Positions 1-6,409 of a DNA stretch of 7,354 nt are shown one piece after another. The position numbers were made by a program, and so were the translations under genes. Under the pieces are notes generated by a model. It was not told where the DNA came from. It ran no database searches and saw only the letters and a list, made by a program, of their open reading frames with translations. Positions within the stretch are counted from its first letter, which is position 1; every line of letters starts with the position of its first letter. The stretch comes from Paracoccaceae bacterium. GTDB lineage: Bacteria; Pseudomonadota; Alphaproteobacteria; Rhodobacterales; Rhodobacteraceae. The stretch spans positions 1 to 7,354 of the forward strand of contig JANSYB010000093.1 of NCBI GenBank assembly GCA_024742655.1, given 5' to 3'.

Positions 1-560
1 ATCACGCCCTGCACGGCGCCCTGCCCATCGGTGACCGCATCCGCAAAGAAATAGCCCGGCAGGCCGGTTGTCGAACCTATGCCGTAGAACTGCCCCTGCG
101 TGCCGCGCAGCGCATCCTGAAAATAGGGTCGGAACGAATAGCTTTGCCCGACGAAACTGCCCGGCTGGCCGGCATTGGAGGCCGAAATCGTCAGACCGCT
201 GCGATCCATGAGATAGATCGCATCAAGCCCGGATTGCGCCGCGAAGGCGCCCAGCCGATCATTCAACGCGTCCCGATCCGCGCCGGCGGCCGTAGCGATC
301 ACCATCCGGTCCCGCGCCAGCACATAGGTCAGGTAGGAATACCGCTCCAGCTGCGACACGACGGTGCTGCGGTAAAGCGACAGCCGCCCCTGCGCCTTCT
401 CCAGCTCTTCGGACAGGAAATACCGTTCGGCCAGCGTGAACACCACCGCAGCCACCACCAGCGGCAGCGCGACCATCAGCACCAGAAGCCGCGCGGTCCG
501 GGGGCCGGGCCGGGGCCGCTGCAGCGCGCTGTCGGGTGGCAGGCTATGGGTTTGGGTCAT
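1..560 (-). CDS. dctB: C4-dicarboxylate sensor histidine kinase DctB, N-terminal part (cut by the window edge)
   Basis: Reading the minus strand from 560 gives 186 codons that stay open to the window edge. Only the sensing half is present: a Pro/Arg-rich cytoplasmic N-terminus (about 1-22), one transmembrane helix (about 23-44), then the start of a periplasmic Cache sensor domain. Around residues 113-172 it shows the DctB-like series AIYLMDRSG, ASN, PGSFVGQSYSFRPYFQDA, FYGIGSTTGLPGY. In known DctB proteins this membrane-distal Cache domain binds succinate, fumarate or malate, and the kinase phosphorylates the sigma-54 activator DctD to switch on dicarboxylate uptake. The kinase core and any dctD would lie beyond the left edge and are not seen. 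An in-frame ATG at 596 would add 12 residues, but it lies inside the candidate -10 box, so 560 is preferred; neither start has a strong ribosome binding site. Other Cache-containing kinases are possible, but the RPYF context fits DctB well. Confidence 0.85.
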   Translation of the reverse strand, partial: MTQTHSLPPDSALQRPRPGPRTARLLVLMVALPLVVAAVVFTLAERYFLSEELEKAQGRLSLYRSTVVSQLERYSYLTYVLARDRMVIATAAGADRDALNDRLGAFAAQSGLDAIYLMDRSGLTISASNAGQPGSFVGQSYSFRPYFQDALRGTQGQFYGIGSTTGLPGYFFADAVTDGQGAVQGV

Positions 561-591
561 TCTCAGGATGTCCGGTGTTCCGCGTTGGGTC

Positions 592-619
592 AGCATAATC
601 CGCGCGGGCCGGCTGCCAA
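592..619 (-). promoter_or_regulatory. candidate sigma-70 promoter of dctB
   Basis: On the minus strand a TTGGCA box (619-614, 5 of 6 matches to TTGACA) is followed after 16 bases by TATGCT (597-592, 4 of 6 matches to TATAAT). A transcript would start near 585, about 25 bases before the ATG at 560. This would let dctB be expressed separately from the upstream oxidoreductase gene and supports the shorter DctB start. It is a consensus match only; one such match in GC-rich DNA is suggestive, not proof. Confidence 0.35.
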
Positions 620-637
620 GCCCATTCGTGGCCGGCC
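607..637 (-). terminator. GC-rich inverted repeat after the oxidoreductase gene, possible weak terminator
   Basis: GGCCGGC at 607-613 is the exact complement of GCCGGCC at 631-637, with 17 bases between. It begins 5 bases after the stop codon of the flavoprotein gene (643-645). No run of T follows on the minus strand, so it is not a classical intrinsic terminator. It could slow or stabilise transcript ends, and it overlaps the -35 box proposed for dctB. Confidence 0.3.
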
Positions 638-642
638 TTTGG

Positions 643-2052
643 TCACGGCACCCCGTTGGCCCGGCGCACATGGTCACGCAACGTCGCCAGATCATAAAGC
701 GGCAAGGGCATGACGCGATCCCCGATCTCGGTCACGGCGGGCGACAGATAACGCAGCCCGGGCAGGTTGGCCTCAAGCCCGGCACCAACCGCAATCCCCC
801 CGGTTTCGGCATGCAGGCTGAGCCAGCCATTGCGGATCAGCCCCGTGGTCATCAGGTCGAACGCCCGCTGATCGCCCGCGCCGCTGCAATTGACGACCAG
901 AGGCGCGATGATCTCCTGTTTGGGCGCGTCCAGCCGGATCTCGACCTCACCCGTCCCGCGCGCCCAGACCCGCGTGACCCGTCCCTGCACCAGCCGCACC
1001 TGTCCCGCCCTGCGCAGGCGCTGGAAATCGGCGATGCTGTCATGCGTCCCCCGGCGAAAGCGCCGCTCGAGCCGGTCGCCCAATTTGCGTCGCTCTTCCA
1101 GCGGCGGCAGAAGCGCCTCAAGCCCCTGTTCGGTGATCCACGCTTTGAACCCCGGACGCAGCTCGGCCATCGTGGCCCCCTGGGCGCGAAACCGGACAAT
1201 CTCGGTGTCGATGGCCGAAAGGAAGGCATCGGCCGTCTCGAACGGACCGGATATGACAGGAACGACCGGGGCGCGGCGCGGCCGCGTCCAGATCAGTGGC
1301 TCGGGCAAAAGGCCGCTTGCGGTGATCGCGGTCAGGCGCACGCCATCCTCGCCAAGCACCGACTGGGCAAAGCGCAGCACATCCAGCATGGCGGCATTCG
1401 CCCCAAGGCAGACGATCTCCTGCCCCGGTTTCAGCAGCCGGGCGATGGCCCCTTCATTGCCGTAAAGCGCGCCAAAGGCGGTTTCCCCCTCATCGGAGCC
1501 GAACCGCTGCACGGCCGGGCCACCCGTCGCCACGTCGACCGTATCGGCCAGCAGGGCCTCGCCCCCGGCCACAGTGATGCGGAAGCCATCCCCCTGGCGG
1601 GCCAGATCGGTGCCCAGTGCCGCGCGCCGGTCGATCCGCACGCCGCGATCCGCCAGATCGGCCAGCATCGCTTCGGTCCGTTCACGCAGGTAATCACCGC
1701 AGATGGCCCGTGGTGCGAAAAGCGCGTCATAATCACCAACTCCGATGTGACCCGCGCCAACGCCCAGCCAATCGGGACGACGCCCTGTCATTTTGTCCGC
1801 GACATCGTCCCAATGACGGGCAAGCCAGTCGGCAAAATCGGGATCGACGGCGGCGGCGGGCGAATTGAGCAGGTAGGCAAAGCGCCACGGCCGGTCAGGC
1901 GGGTGGTCGGCATAGGCCAGCCCCCGCCCGAGTTGCGCCACCTGCGGCCCGATCACGGTCAGTCGATCCCCGGCACCAAGCGGCGCGGTGCCGGCGAATT
2001 CGGCGGCCGTGGCACCATCACCAATGACGACATGATGACGGGGCGCAGTCAC
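643..2052 (-). CDS. FAD/NAD(P)-binding oxidoreductase of the YdhS / NAD_binding_9 type
   Basis: A 469-residue protein with no signal peptide or membrane segment, presumably a cytosolic flavoprotein. Visible signs are an N-terminal dinucleotide-binding strand-turn-helix (VVIGDGATAAEFA, 8-20), the family segment GRGLAYADH...YLLNSPA (42-66) with DFADWL after it, APRAICGDYLRE (113-124), a second Rossmann-like turn (IVCLGANAAMLDVL, 213-226), and VVNCSGAGD (386-394), a typical late FAD-contacting strand. The first glycine motif reads GDGATA, with Ala at the usual third Gly. Homologues are annotated only as FAD/NAD(P)-binding proteins (COG4529 type); the substrate is unknown to me. The start is a GTG at 2052, 3 bases after the msrA stop codon. 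A GAGG at the end of msrA could serve as ribosome binding site, so translation is probably coupled to msrA. The linkage suggests a role in redox repair or in supplying reductant, but that is inference. Confidence 0.8.
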   Translation of the reverse strand: MTAPRHHVVIGDGATAAEFAGTAPLGAGDRLTVIGPQVAQLGRGLAYADHPPDRPWRFAYLLNSPAAAVDPDFADWLARHWDDVADKMTGRRPDWLGVGAGHIGVGDYDALFAPRAICGDYLRERTEAMLADLADRGVRIDRRAALGTDLARQGDGFRITVAGGEALLADTVDVATGGPAVQRFGSDEGETAFGALYGNEGAIARLLKPGQEIVCLGANAAMLDVLRFAQSVLGEDGVRLTAITASGLLPEPLIWTRPRRAPVVPVISGPFETADAFLSAIDTEIVRFRAQGATMAELRPGFKAWITEQGLEALLPPLEERRKLGDRLERRFRRGTHDSIADFQRLRRAGQVRLVQGRVTRVWARGTGEVEIRLDAPKQEIIAPLVVNCSGAGDQRAFDLMTTGLIRNGWLSLHAETGGIAVGAGLEANLPGLRYLSPAVTEIGDRVMPLPLYDLATLRDHVRRANGVP

Positions 2053-2055
2053 GTG

Positions 2056-2565
2056 CTACTCGGCGGCCTCGCGACGGGGCAGCACCCAGTCGGGGCGCGG
2101 GAAATGGCAGGTGTACCCGTTCGGGAACCGTTCCAGGTAATCCTGATGCTCGGACTCGGCCGCCCAGAAATCACCGACGGGTTCGATCTCGGTCACGACC
2201 GTGCCCGGCCAGATGCCGCTGGCGTTCACATCGGCGATCGTATCCTCGGCCACGGCCTTCTGCTCGTCCGAGCAATAATAGATGGCCGAGCGGTAGGACA
2301 TGCCCACATCATTGCCCTGCCGGTTCAGCGTGGTCGGGTCGTGAATCTGGAAAAAGAATTCCAAGAGCTGGCGATAGCTGATCTGCTCGGGGTCAAACAT
2401 GATCTCGATCCCCTCGGCATGGGTGCCGTGGTTGCGGTAAGTGGCGTTGGGAACATCCCCGCCGGTGTATCCCACGCGGGTCGCCTCGACGCCCGGCAGC
2501 TTGCGGATGAGATCCTGCATGCCCCAGAAACAGCCCCCGGCCAGTACTGCGCGTTCTTGTGCCAT
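2056..2565 (-). CDS. msrA: peptide-methionine (S)-S-oxide reductase MsrA
   Basis: A 169-residue cytosolic enzyme that reduces the S epimer of methionine sulfoxide, free or in proteins, at the expense of thioredoxin. The catalytic Cys12 lies in the signature GCFWG (11-15). Other active-site residues are in place: Tyr43, Glu51 (THAEG), Asp86 (GNDVG) and Tyr91 (SYRSAIYY). A second conserved cysteine, Cys153 in [10 protein letters not shown], sits where the resolving Cys lies in short MsrA enzymes such as that of Mycobacterium tuberculosis. Cys98 is a third cysteine. Length is normal for the short class. The ATG overlaps the msrB stop by one base (TGATG), and a strong GGAGG lies just upstream at 2572-2576, so the start is secure. 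It is the second gene of the msrB-msrA-flavoprotein run. Confidence 0.97.
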   Translation of the reverse strand: MAQERAVLAGGCFWGMQDLIRKLPGVEATRVGYTGGDVPNATYRNHGTHAEGIEIMFDPEQISYRQLLEFFFQIHDPTTLNRQGNDVGMSYRSAIYYCSDEQKAVAEDTIADVNASGIWPGTVVTEIEPVGDFWAAESEHQDYLERFPNGYTCHFPRPDWVLPRREAAE

Positions 2566-3008
2566 CAGATTTCCTCCACTTGATCCAGATAATCGCCATA
2601 ACCCTCGGCCTCCATCTCGTCACGATGGATGAACCGCAAGCTGGCGGAGTTGATGCAATAACGCAAGCCACCTCGATCGGGCGGCCCGTCGGGAAAAACA
2701 TGCCCCAGGTGGCTGTCGCCATGGGCGCTGCGCACCTCGGTGCGCACCATGCCAAGGCTGTCATCGCGGCGCTCCAGCACATGGGCGGGCACGATCGGCT
2801 TGGTGAAACTCGGCCAGCCGCAGCCCGATTCGAACTTGTCGGACGACGCGAACAACGGCTCGCCCGAGACGATATCGACATAGATCCCCGGCGCCTTGTT
2901 GTCGTTGTATTCCCCGGTAAAGGGACGTTCCGTCGCGTCCTGCTGTGTCACCCGGTATTGCTCGGGCGTCAGGCGTGCGATGGCCTCTTGGGATTTTTGG
3001 TAGGTCAT
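2565..3008 (-). CDS. msrB: peptide-methionine (R)-S-oxide reductase MsrB, zinc-less two-cysteine type
   Basis: A 147-residue cytosolic enzyme that reduces the R epimer of methionine sulfoxide in proteins, complementing MsrA. Family blocks are [16 protein letters not shown] (30-45), the start of the core with LF at 52-53, SGCGWPSF (61-68), [13 protein letters not shown] (97-109) and [11 protein letters not shown] (116-126). Cys118 is the catalytic residue and Cys63 the resolving one, the spacing known from the Neisseria enzyme. Both CxxC pairs that bind structural zinc in the E. coli type are missing: the positions read DIVS (45-48) and SAHG (94-97). The ATG at 3008 is chosen because a GGGGA lies 7 bases upstream and the conserved N-terminus [18 protein letters not shown] begins there; an upstream in-frame ATG at 3080 would add 24 residues unlike the family. 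It is the first gene of its operon. Confidence 0.96.
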   Translation of the reverse strand: MTYQKSQEAIARLTPEQYRVTQQDATERPFTGEYNDNKAPGIYVDIVSGEPLFASSDKFESGCGWPSFTKPIVPAHVLERRDDSLGMVRTEVRSAHGDSHLGHVFPDGPPDRGGLRYCINSASLRFIHRDEMEAEGYGDYLDQVEEI

Positions 3009-3061
3009 GCATTTTCCCCGTCTTGTGCGGTCATAGGGCAAAGATGGCACCAAGCCGCCGC

Positions 3062-3091
3062 ATTGCAAGCCGGACCTCACCAGCTTGTCAG
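3062..3091 (-). promoter_or_regulatory. candidate promoter of the msrB-msrA-flavoprotein operon
   Basis: On the minus strand CTGACA (3091-3086, 5 of 6 matches to the -35 consensus) is followed after 18 bases by TGCAAT (3067-3062, 4 of 6 matches to the -10 consensus). Initiation near 3055 would give a leader of about 47 bases before the msrB ATG. The inverted repeat at 3099-3130 lies directly upstream of the -35 box. The match is modest and is the best I found in this stretch. Confidence 0.3.
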
Positions 3092-3098
3092 CGATTGA

Positions 3099-3130
3099 AA
3101 TGCACCCGCGCCGCGCAGTCCGGGTGCATT
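3099..3130. repeat. perfect 10-base inverted repeat in the divergent intergenic region, possible operator
   Basis: AATGCACCCG (3099-3108) and CGGGTGCATT (3121-3130) are exact reverse complements separated by 12 bases. The arrangement sits between the msr operon and the ABC importer operon, 8 bases upstream of the proposed msrB -35 box and about 150 bases before the binding protein ATG. A dimeric regulator could bind it. It could also form a hairpin in RNA, but no T-run follows on the plus strand, and on the minus strand only a short TTTC does. No regulator can be named from this. Confidence 0.5.
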
Positions 3131-3192
3131 GCGGGGTTCAGCCCCGGCGCAAAGCTTGCTATCCCTGTGCGGCGGCAACGAAGGCGTTGACG

Positions 3193-3229
3193 TTGGGGGG
3201 CTGTCCTGCTCTGACTTGGGGGCCTGTCC
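3193..3229. repeat. 14-base near-perfect direct repeat upstream of the ABC importer operon
   Basis: TTGGGGGGCTGTCC (3193-3206) and TTGGGGGCCTGTCC (3216-3229) differ at one base, with starts 23 bases apart, roughly two helical turns. Both copies are preceded by TGAC (3188-3191 and 3212-3215), so the repeat is a little longer if a one-base gap is allowed. It lies 54-90 bases before the binding protein ATG, a fitting place for a regulator that controls uptake. No convincing -10/-35 pair was found for this operon. Confidence 0.45.
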
Positions 3230-3238
3230 GCAAGGACA
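3225..3238 (+). other. small hairpin with a GCAA loop in the importer leader
   Basis: TGTCC (3225-3229) and GGACA (3234-3238) can form a 5-base-pair stem closed by a GNRA-type GCAA loop. It ends 44 bases before the binding protein ATG and uses the second copy of the direct repeat as one arm. If transcription starts upstream of it, it would be part of the 5' leader. It is short and may be chance. Confidence 0.25.
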
Positions 3239-3282
3239 ACGATATTCCGCGCGGGACGCGCGAAACAGGGAGAAAAGAACAA

Positions 3283-4440
3283 ATGAACAAGTTTGCAATG
3301 ACGCTGGCCGCGGGCCTGCTGGGCCTCGGCACGGCAGCCATGGCCGAGGTGAAGGTCGGCATGATCGTGACGCTGTCCGGCCCGCCCGCCGCACTCGGCC
3401 AGCAGGCCGTCGATGGTTTCAAGCTGGCGATGGACGATCTTGACGGAAAGCTGGGCGGCCACGATGCCACTTTGATCGTCGAAGATGACGAGCTCAAGCC
3501 CGAGGTCGCACTGTCCAAAGCCAACAGCCTTGTCGAAAGCGCAGAGGCCGATTTCGTGGTCGGCACGATCTTTTCCAACATGCTGCAGGCGGTGTTCCGT
3601 CCGGTAACGGAATCCGAGACCTTCCTGATCAGCCCGAATGCCGGGCCGTCGACATTCGCGGGACGCAACTGCAACCCGTATTTCTTTGTCACCTCCTACC
3701 AGAACAACCAGAACGCCGAGGTGATGGGCGCCCATGCCCAGGCCGCCGGCTACAAGAAAGTCTTCATGATCGCGCCGAACTATCAGGCGGGCCGCGACAA
3801 CATGGAAGGCTTCCGCATGCATTACGAAGGTGAGATCGTCGACGAGGTCTACGTGCCGCTTGGCCATCAGGATTACTCGGCCGAGATCGCGCGCATCGCC
3901 ACATCCGACGCCGATGCTGTCTTTGCCTTTACCCCCGGCGGTATGGGCGTGCGCTTCGTGCGGCAGTTCCGCGATAGCGGTCTGGCGGACAAGGTGCAGT
4001 TCATGTCGGTCTTTACCACCGACGAAACGACCCTGCCCGCCCAGAAAGAGGCGGCCGAGGGCTTCCTTGCCGCGGGTAACTGGGCGCCGGACACGGCCAC
4101 CGATGCCAGCAAGGCCTTTGTCGCCGCCTTCGAGGCAAAGTATGGCTACGTGCCCGGTGGCTACGCCATGCAGGCCTATGATGCCGCGATGCTGATCAAC
4201 AGCGCGGTCGAGGCCGTGGGCGGCGATCTGAGCGACAAGGACGCGGTGCGCGCGGCCCTGGAGGCGGCCGATTTCACCTCTCTGCGCGGTGATTTCTCGT
4301 TCAACACCAACCACTACCCGGTGCAGGACTTCTACCAGTTGTCCGTCGCCGAGCGCGAAGATGGCGCATGGGTCACCTCGGTGGGCGAGAAGATCTTCGA
4401 CGATTACGGCGACAGCTTCGCCGAAGAGTGCAGCATGTAA
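3283..4440 (+). CDS. periplasmic substrate-binding protein of a branched-chain/aromatic-type (HAAT family) ABC importer
   Basis: A 385-residue protein that captures the solute in the periplasm and delivers it to the LivHM permease. Residues 1-21 are a signal peptide (Lys3, hydrophobic core, AMA cleavage site before EVKVG). The mature part is a Peripla_BP_6, type I two-lobed fold: GMIVTLSGPPAALGQQAVDGFKLA (26-49), VEDDELKPEVALSKANSLV (66-84), the VVGTIFSNM turn (92-100), ISPNAGPS (116-123), and YGYVPGGYAMQAYDA (287-301). Cys130 and Cys383 are the only cysteines of the mature chain and could form a disulfide. The ATG at 3283 is set by the signal peptide and by AGGGAGA at 3267-3273; the frame is open upstream, but that sequence is Arg-rich and unlike the family. 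The ligand is not readable: branched-chain amino acids, amides or aromatic acids are all possible, and an aromatic acid is a reasonable but unproven guess. It heads the importer operon. Confidence 0.93.
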   Translation: MNKFAMTLAAGLLGLGTAAMAEVKVGMIVTLSGPPAALGQQAVDGFKLAMDDLDGKLGGHDATLIVEDDELKPEVALSKANSLVESAEADFVVGTIFSNMLQAVFRPVTESETFLISPNAGPSTFAGRNCNPYFFVTSYQNNQNAEVMGAHAQAAGYKKVFMIAPNYQAGRDNMEGFRMHYEGEIVDEVYVPLGHQDYSAEIARIATSDADAVFAFTPGGMGVRFVRQFRDSGLADKVQFMSVFTTDETTLPAQKEAAEGFLAAGNWAPDTATDASKAFVAAFEAKYGYVPGGYAMQAYDAAMLINSAVEAVGGDLSDKDAVRAALEAADFTSLRGDFSFNTNHYPVQDFYQLSVAEREDGAWVTSVGEKIFDDYGDSFAEECSM

Positions 4441-4447
4441 ACCAACC

Positions 4448-4480
4448 GGGCGGGGCTGCCTCGCGGCCCTGCCCCCGCCC
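4448..4480 (+). terminator. stem-loop between the binding protein gene and livH, likely attenuator or mRNA-stabilising hairpin
   Basis: GGGCGGGGC (4448-4456) pairs with GCCCCCGCCC (4471-4480) with one bulged C. Inside, GCC (4458-4460) and GGC (4465-4467) can pair around a TCGC loop. It starts 7 bases after the binding protein stop codon. No T-run follows, so complete termination is unlikely. Such hairpins after binding protein genes commonly protect the upstream mRNA or reduce read-through, giving more binding protein than permease. Confidence 0.6.
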
Positions 4481-4502
4481 AACACGGGCCATATGATCCG
4501 AC

Positions 4503-5429
4503 ATGTCGACAACGCTGATCCTGATCCAGATCCTGAACGGGCTGCAACTCGGGGTGATCCTCTTTCTGATCGCCGCCGGCTTGACGCTTGTCTTCGGCGT
4601 GATGGGTTTCATCAACCTTGCCCACGGGGTGCAATACATGGTGGGCGCTTACCTCGCCTACTGGGGGTATGGCGTCACGGGCAGTTTCGTTCTGGCCCTG
4701 CTGATGGCGCTGCCGCTGGCCCTGCTGATGGGATTGGTCCTCGAATTCCTTGTCTTTCGACATTTGTATGACCGCGATCACCTGTCACAGGTTCTGGCCA
4801 CCTTCGGCGTGATCCTGTTTCTCAACCAGCTGGCCAAGGTCATTTTCGGGCCCGCCTCGCTTAGCGTGCCGCCGCCGGAATTCCTGGATTTCTCGTTCAC
4901 GCTGATCGACGGGCTGCTCTACCCCGCCTACCGGATCGCGGTGATCGTGGCCGGGCTGCTGGTGGCGCTGATCCTGTGGCTGGTGATCACGCGCACACGC
5001 GTGGGGATGCTGATCCGCGCGGGCGCCACGAACCCCGACATGGTTTCCGCTCTTGGCGTCAATGTCCGGCAACTGTTCCTGATCGTCTTCGGCTTCGGCG
5101 CGATGCTGGCCGGGTTCGCGGGCGTCATGGCCGCGCCCATCTTCTCGGTCGAGCCGGGGATGGGCGACAACCTGTTGATCGTCGCCTTCGTCGTCATCAT
5201 CATCGGTGGTGCGGGCTCGATCCGGGGGGCGTTCGTCGCGGCCCTTCTGGTGGGGCTGGTCGACACGCTTGGGCGCACGCTGGTCACGGACGGGCTGCGG
5301 CTGGTCATGGATGCCTCGTCGGCCAACCAGATCGGGCCGGCGATTGCCTCGATGCTGATTTATGTTCTCATGGCTCTGGTGCTGTTCTGGCGACCCGAGG
5401 GCCTGTTTGCCGCAAGGGCCGCCCGATGA
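4503..5429 (+). CDS. livH: LivH-type permease of the HAAT ABC importer
   Basis: A 308-residue inner-membrane protein, one of the two pore-forming subunits, pairing with LivM. About eight hydrophobic segments can be seen (roughly 6-35, 38-57, 61-86, 95-115, 143-163, 189-213, 222-252, 280-297). Family marks are LQLGVILFLIAAGLTLVFGVMGFINLAHG (14-42), the cytoplasmic coupling loop RAGATNPDMVSALGVN (172-187) that contacts the ATPases, and the glycine-rich VVIIIGGAGSIRGAFVAAL (230-248), ending with FWRPEGLF (295-302). Length is usual. The ATG at 4503 has no clear ribosome binding site, in line with lower translation of the permease than of the binding protein. It comes 62 bases after the binding protein stop, beyond the stem-loop, and its last bases overlap livM. 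Confidence 0.95.
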   Translation: MSTTLILIQILNGLQLGVILFLIAAGLTLVFGVMGFINLAHGVQYMVGAYLAYWGYGVTGSFVLALLMALPLALLMGLVLEFLVFRHLYDRDHLSQVLATFGVILFLNQLAKVIFGPASLSVPPPEFLDFSFTLIDGLLYPAYRIAVIVAGLLVALILWLVITRTRVGMLIRAGATNPDMVSALGVNVRQLFLIVFGFGAMLAGFAGVMAAPIFSVEPGMGDNLLIVAFVVIIIGGAGSIRGAFVAALLVGLVDTLGRTLVTDGLRLVMDASSANQIGPAIASMLIYVLMALVLFWRPEGLFAARAAR

Positions 5430-6409
5430 GCGGCGCATCCCACGCTGTCGCCGCGCCGCCCGCACGGCCCCGCTCCGCCCTCGTGGTGGCGGGCATCATC
5501 TTTGCGGCGCTCGCCCTGATCCCAATCGTGGCCGAATTCGCAGGTGGGGCTTACCTTACTTCACTGGCCGTGCGCGCGATGATCCTCGCCATCGTGGCGA
5601 TCTCGCTCGACCTGCTGATGGGTCATGGCGGGCTGGTCAGTTTCGGGCACAGCGCCTTTGTCGCCATCGGCGCCTATGCCGCCGGTATCATGCTGACCGA
5701 AGGCGTCTACGAGATTACCCTGATCCTGCCGGTTGCCATGGGTGCGGCCGCGCTTTTCGCGCTGGCCAGCGGCGCGGTCTGCATGCGCACCTCGGGCGTG
5801 TCTTTCATCATGATCACGCTGGCCTTCGGGCAGATGGTTTACTTCGCGCTCGGGTCGCTGGCGCAATACGGCGCCGATGACGGGTTGACGATCTGGTCGG
5901 CGCCCGATGCGCTCGGCACCAAGTGGCTGGCCTCGAAAACCGGCGTTTACGTCACGGTCCTGATCGCGCTGGTGGGCACATGGGCGCTGGTGCACCGGAT
6001 CACCGGATCGCGCTTCGGCCGGGTGCTGCGCGCGGCACGACAGAACCCGGTGCGGGTTTCGTCAATGGGGTATTCGGTCTTTCGTTACCGGCTGACCGCC
6101 TATGTCATCGCCGGGATGATTGCCGCTGTCGCGGGTGTTCTCTGGGCCACGCACGCCGCCTTTGTCAGCCCCTCTCTGGGGTCATGGCAACGCTCGGGCG
6201 ATTTGATCGTGATGGTGGTACTGGGCGGGATGGCCACGCGCAACGGCGCGCTGATCGGGGCACTTTTCTTCATCGTGATCGAAGAGGTGCTGTCATCGAT
6301 CACCCATGACTGGCGGCTGATCTTCGGCCCGCTGCTGATCCTGATCGCGCTTTATGCGCGCGGCGGGCTGGTGGGCCTGCTGGATCGCATACAGGGCGAC
6401 AGGACATGA
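5426..6409 (+). CDS. livM: LivM-type permease of the HAAT ABC importer
   Basis: A 327-residue inner-membrane protein, the second pore subunit. A short Ala/Pro/Arg-rich N-terminus (1-16) precedes about nine hydrophobic segments, the first at roughly 17-37. Family marks are SLDLLMGHGGLVSFGHSAFVAIGAYAAG (60-87), TSGVSFIMITLAFGQMVY (122-139), the coupling loop RAARQNPVRVSSMGYSV (202-218) and the VVLGGMATRNGALIGAL segment (264-280). The ATG overlaps the livH stop as ATGA, and AAGGG lies 7 bases upstream, which fixes the start; the frame is open further upstream only in the shadow of livH. Length is in the range of bacterial LivM proteins without an ATPase fusion. Confidence 0.95.
   Translation: MSGASHAVAAPPARPRSALVVAGIIFAALALIPIVAEFAGGAYLTSLAVRAMILAIVAISLDLLMGHGGLVSFGHSAFVAIGAYAAGIMLTEGVYEITLILPVAMGAAALFALASGAVCMRTSGVSFIMITLAFGQMVYFALGSLAQYGADDGLTIWSAPDALGTKWLASKTGVYVTVLIALVGTWALVHRITGSRFGRVLRAARQNPVRVSSMGYSVFRYRLTAYVIAGMIAAVAGVLWATHAAFVSPSLGSWQRSGDLIVMVVLGGMATRNGALIGALFFIVIEEVLSSITHDWRLIFGPLLILIALYARGGLVGLLDRIQGDRT

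Noticed and set aside
436..2583. A 715-codon open frame on the plus strand
   Set aside because: It lies antisense to the flavoprotein and msrA genes, which have clear family motifs. Long antisense frames are expected where third positions are nearly always G or C. Its translation is rich in Gly, Arg, Pro and His and shows no recognisable domain.
3045..3067. A sigma-54 promoter (TGGCAC ... TTGCA)
   Set aside because: Both half-elements are present, but they are 12 bases apart instead of about 5, so the -24/-12 geometry is wrong.
3009..3080. A 24-residue N-terminal extension of MsrB
   Set aside because: The residues do not resemble the MsrB family, and the ATG at 3008 has a good ribosome binding site 7 bases away. 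The proposed promoter -10 box would fall inside the extension.
3045..3190. A short leader peptide starting at the ATG at 3045 on the plus strand
   Set aside because: There is no ribosome binding site, the composition is Arg/Cys-rich without run of a regulatory amino acid, and the frame continues from an upstream antisense shadow of msrB.
3187..3215. TTGACG as -35 box for the importer operon
   Set aside because: The -35 match is good, but at 16-18 bases spacing there is no acceptable -10 sequence (TCTGAC or close to it).
3085..3282. A 66-residue N-terminal extension of the binding protein
   Set aside because: The frame is open, but the added residues are Arg/Pro-rich and would bury the signal peptide. 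The ATG at 3283 has a fitting ribosome site and begins directly with the signal peptide.
3088..4512. A 474-codon open frame on the minus strand
   Set aside because: It mirrors the binding protein gene in the antisense frame; the translation is low in recognisable structure, and the plus-strand protein has a signal peptide and a full family match.
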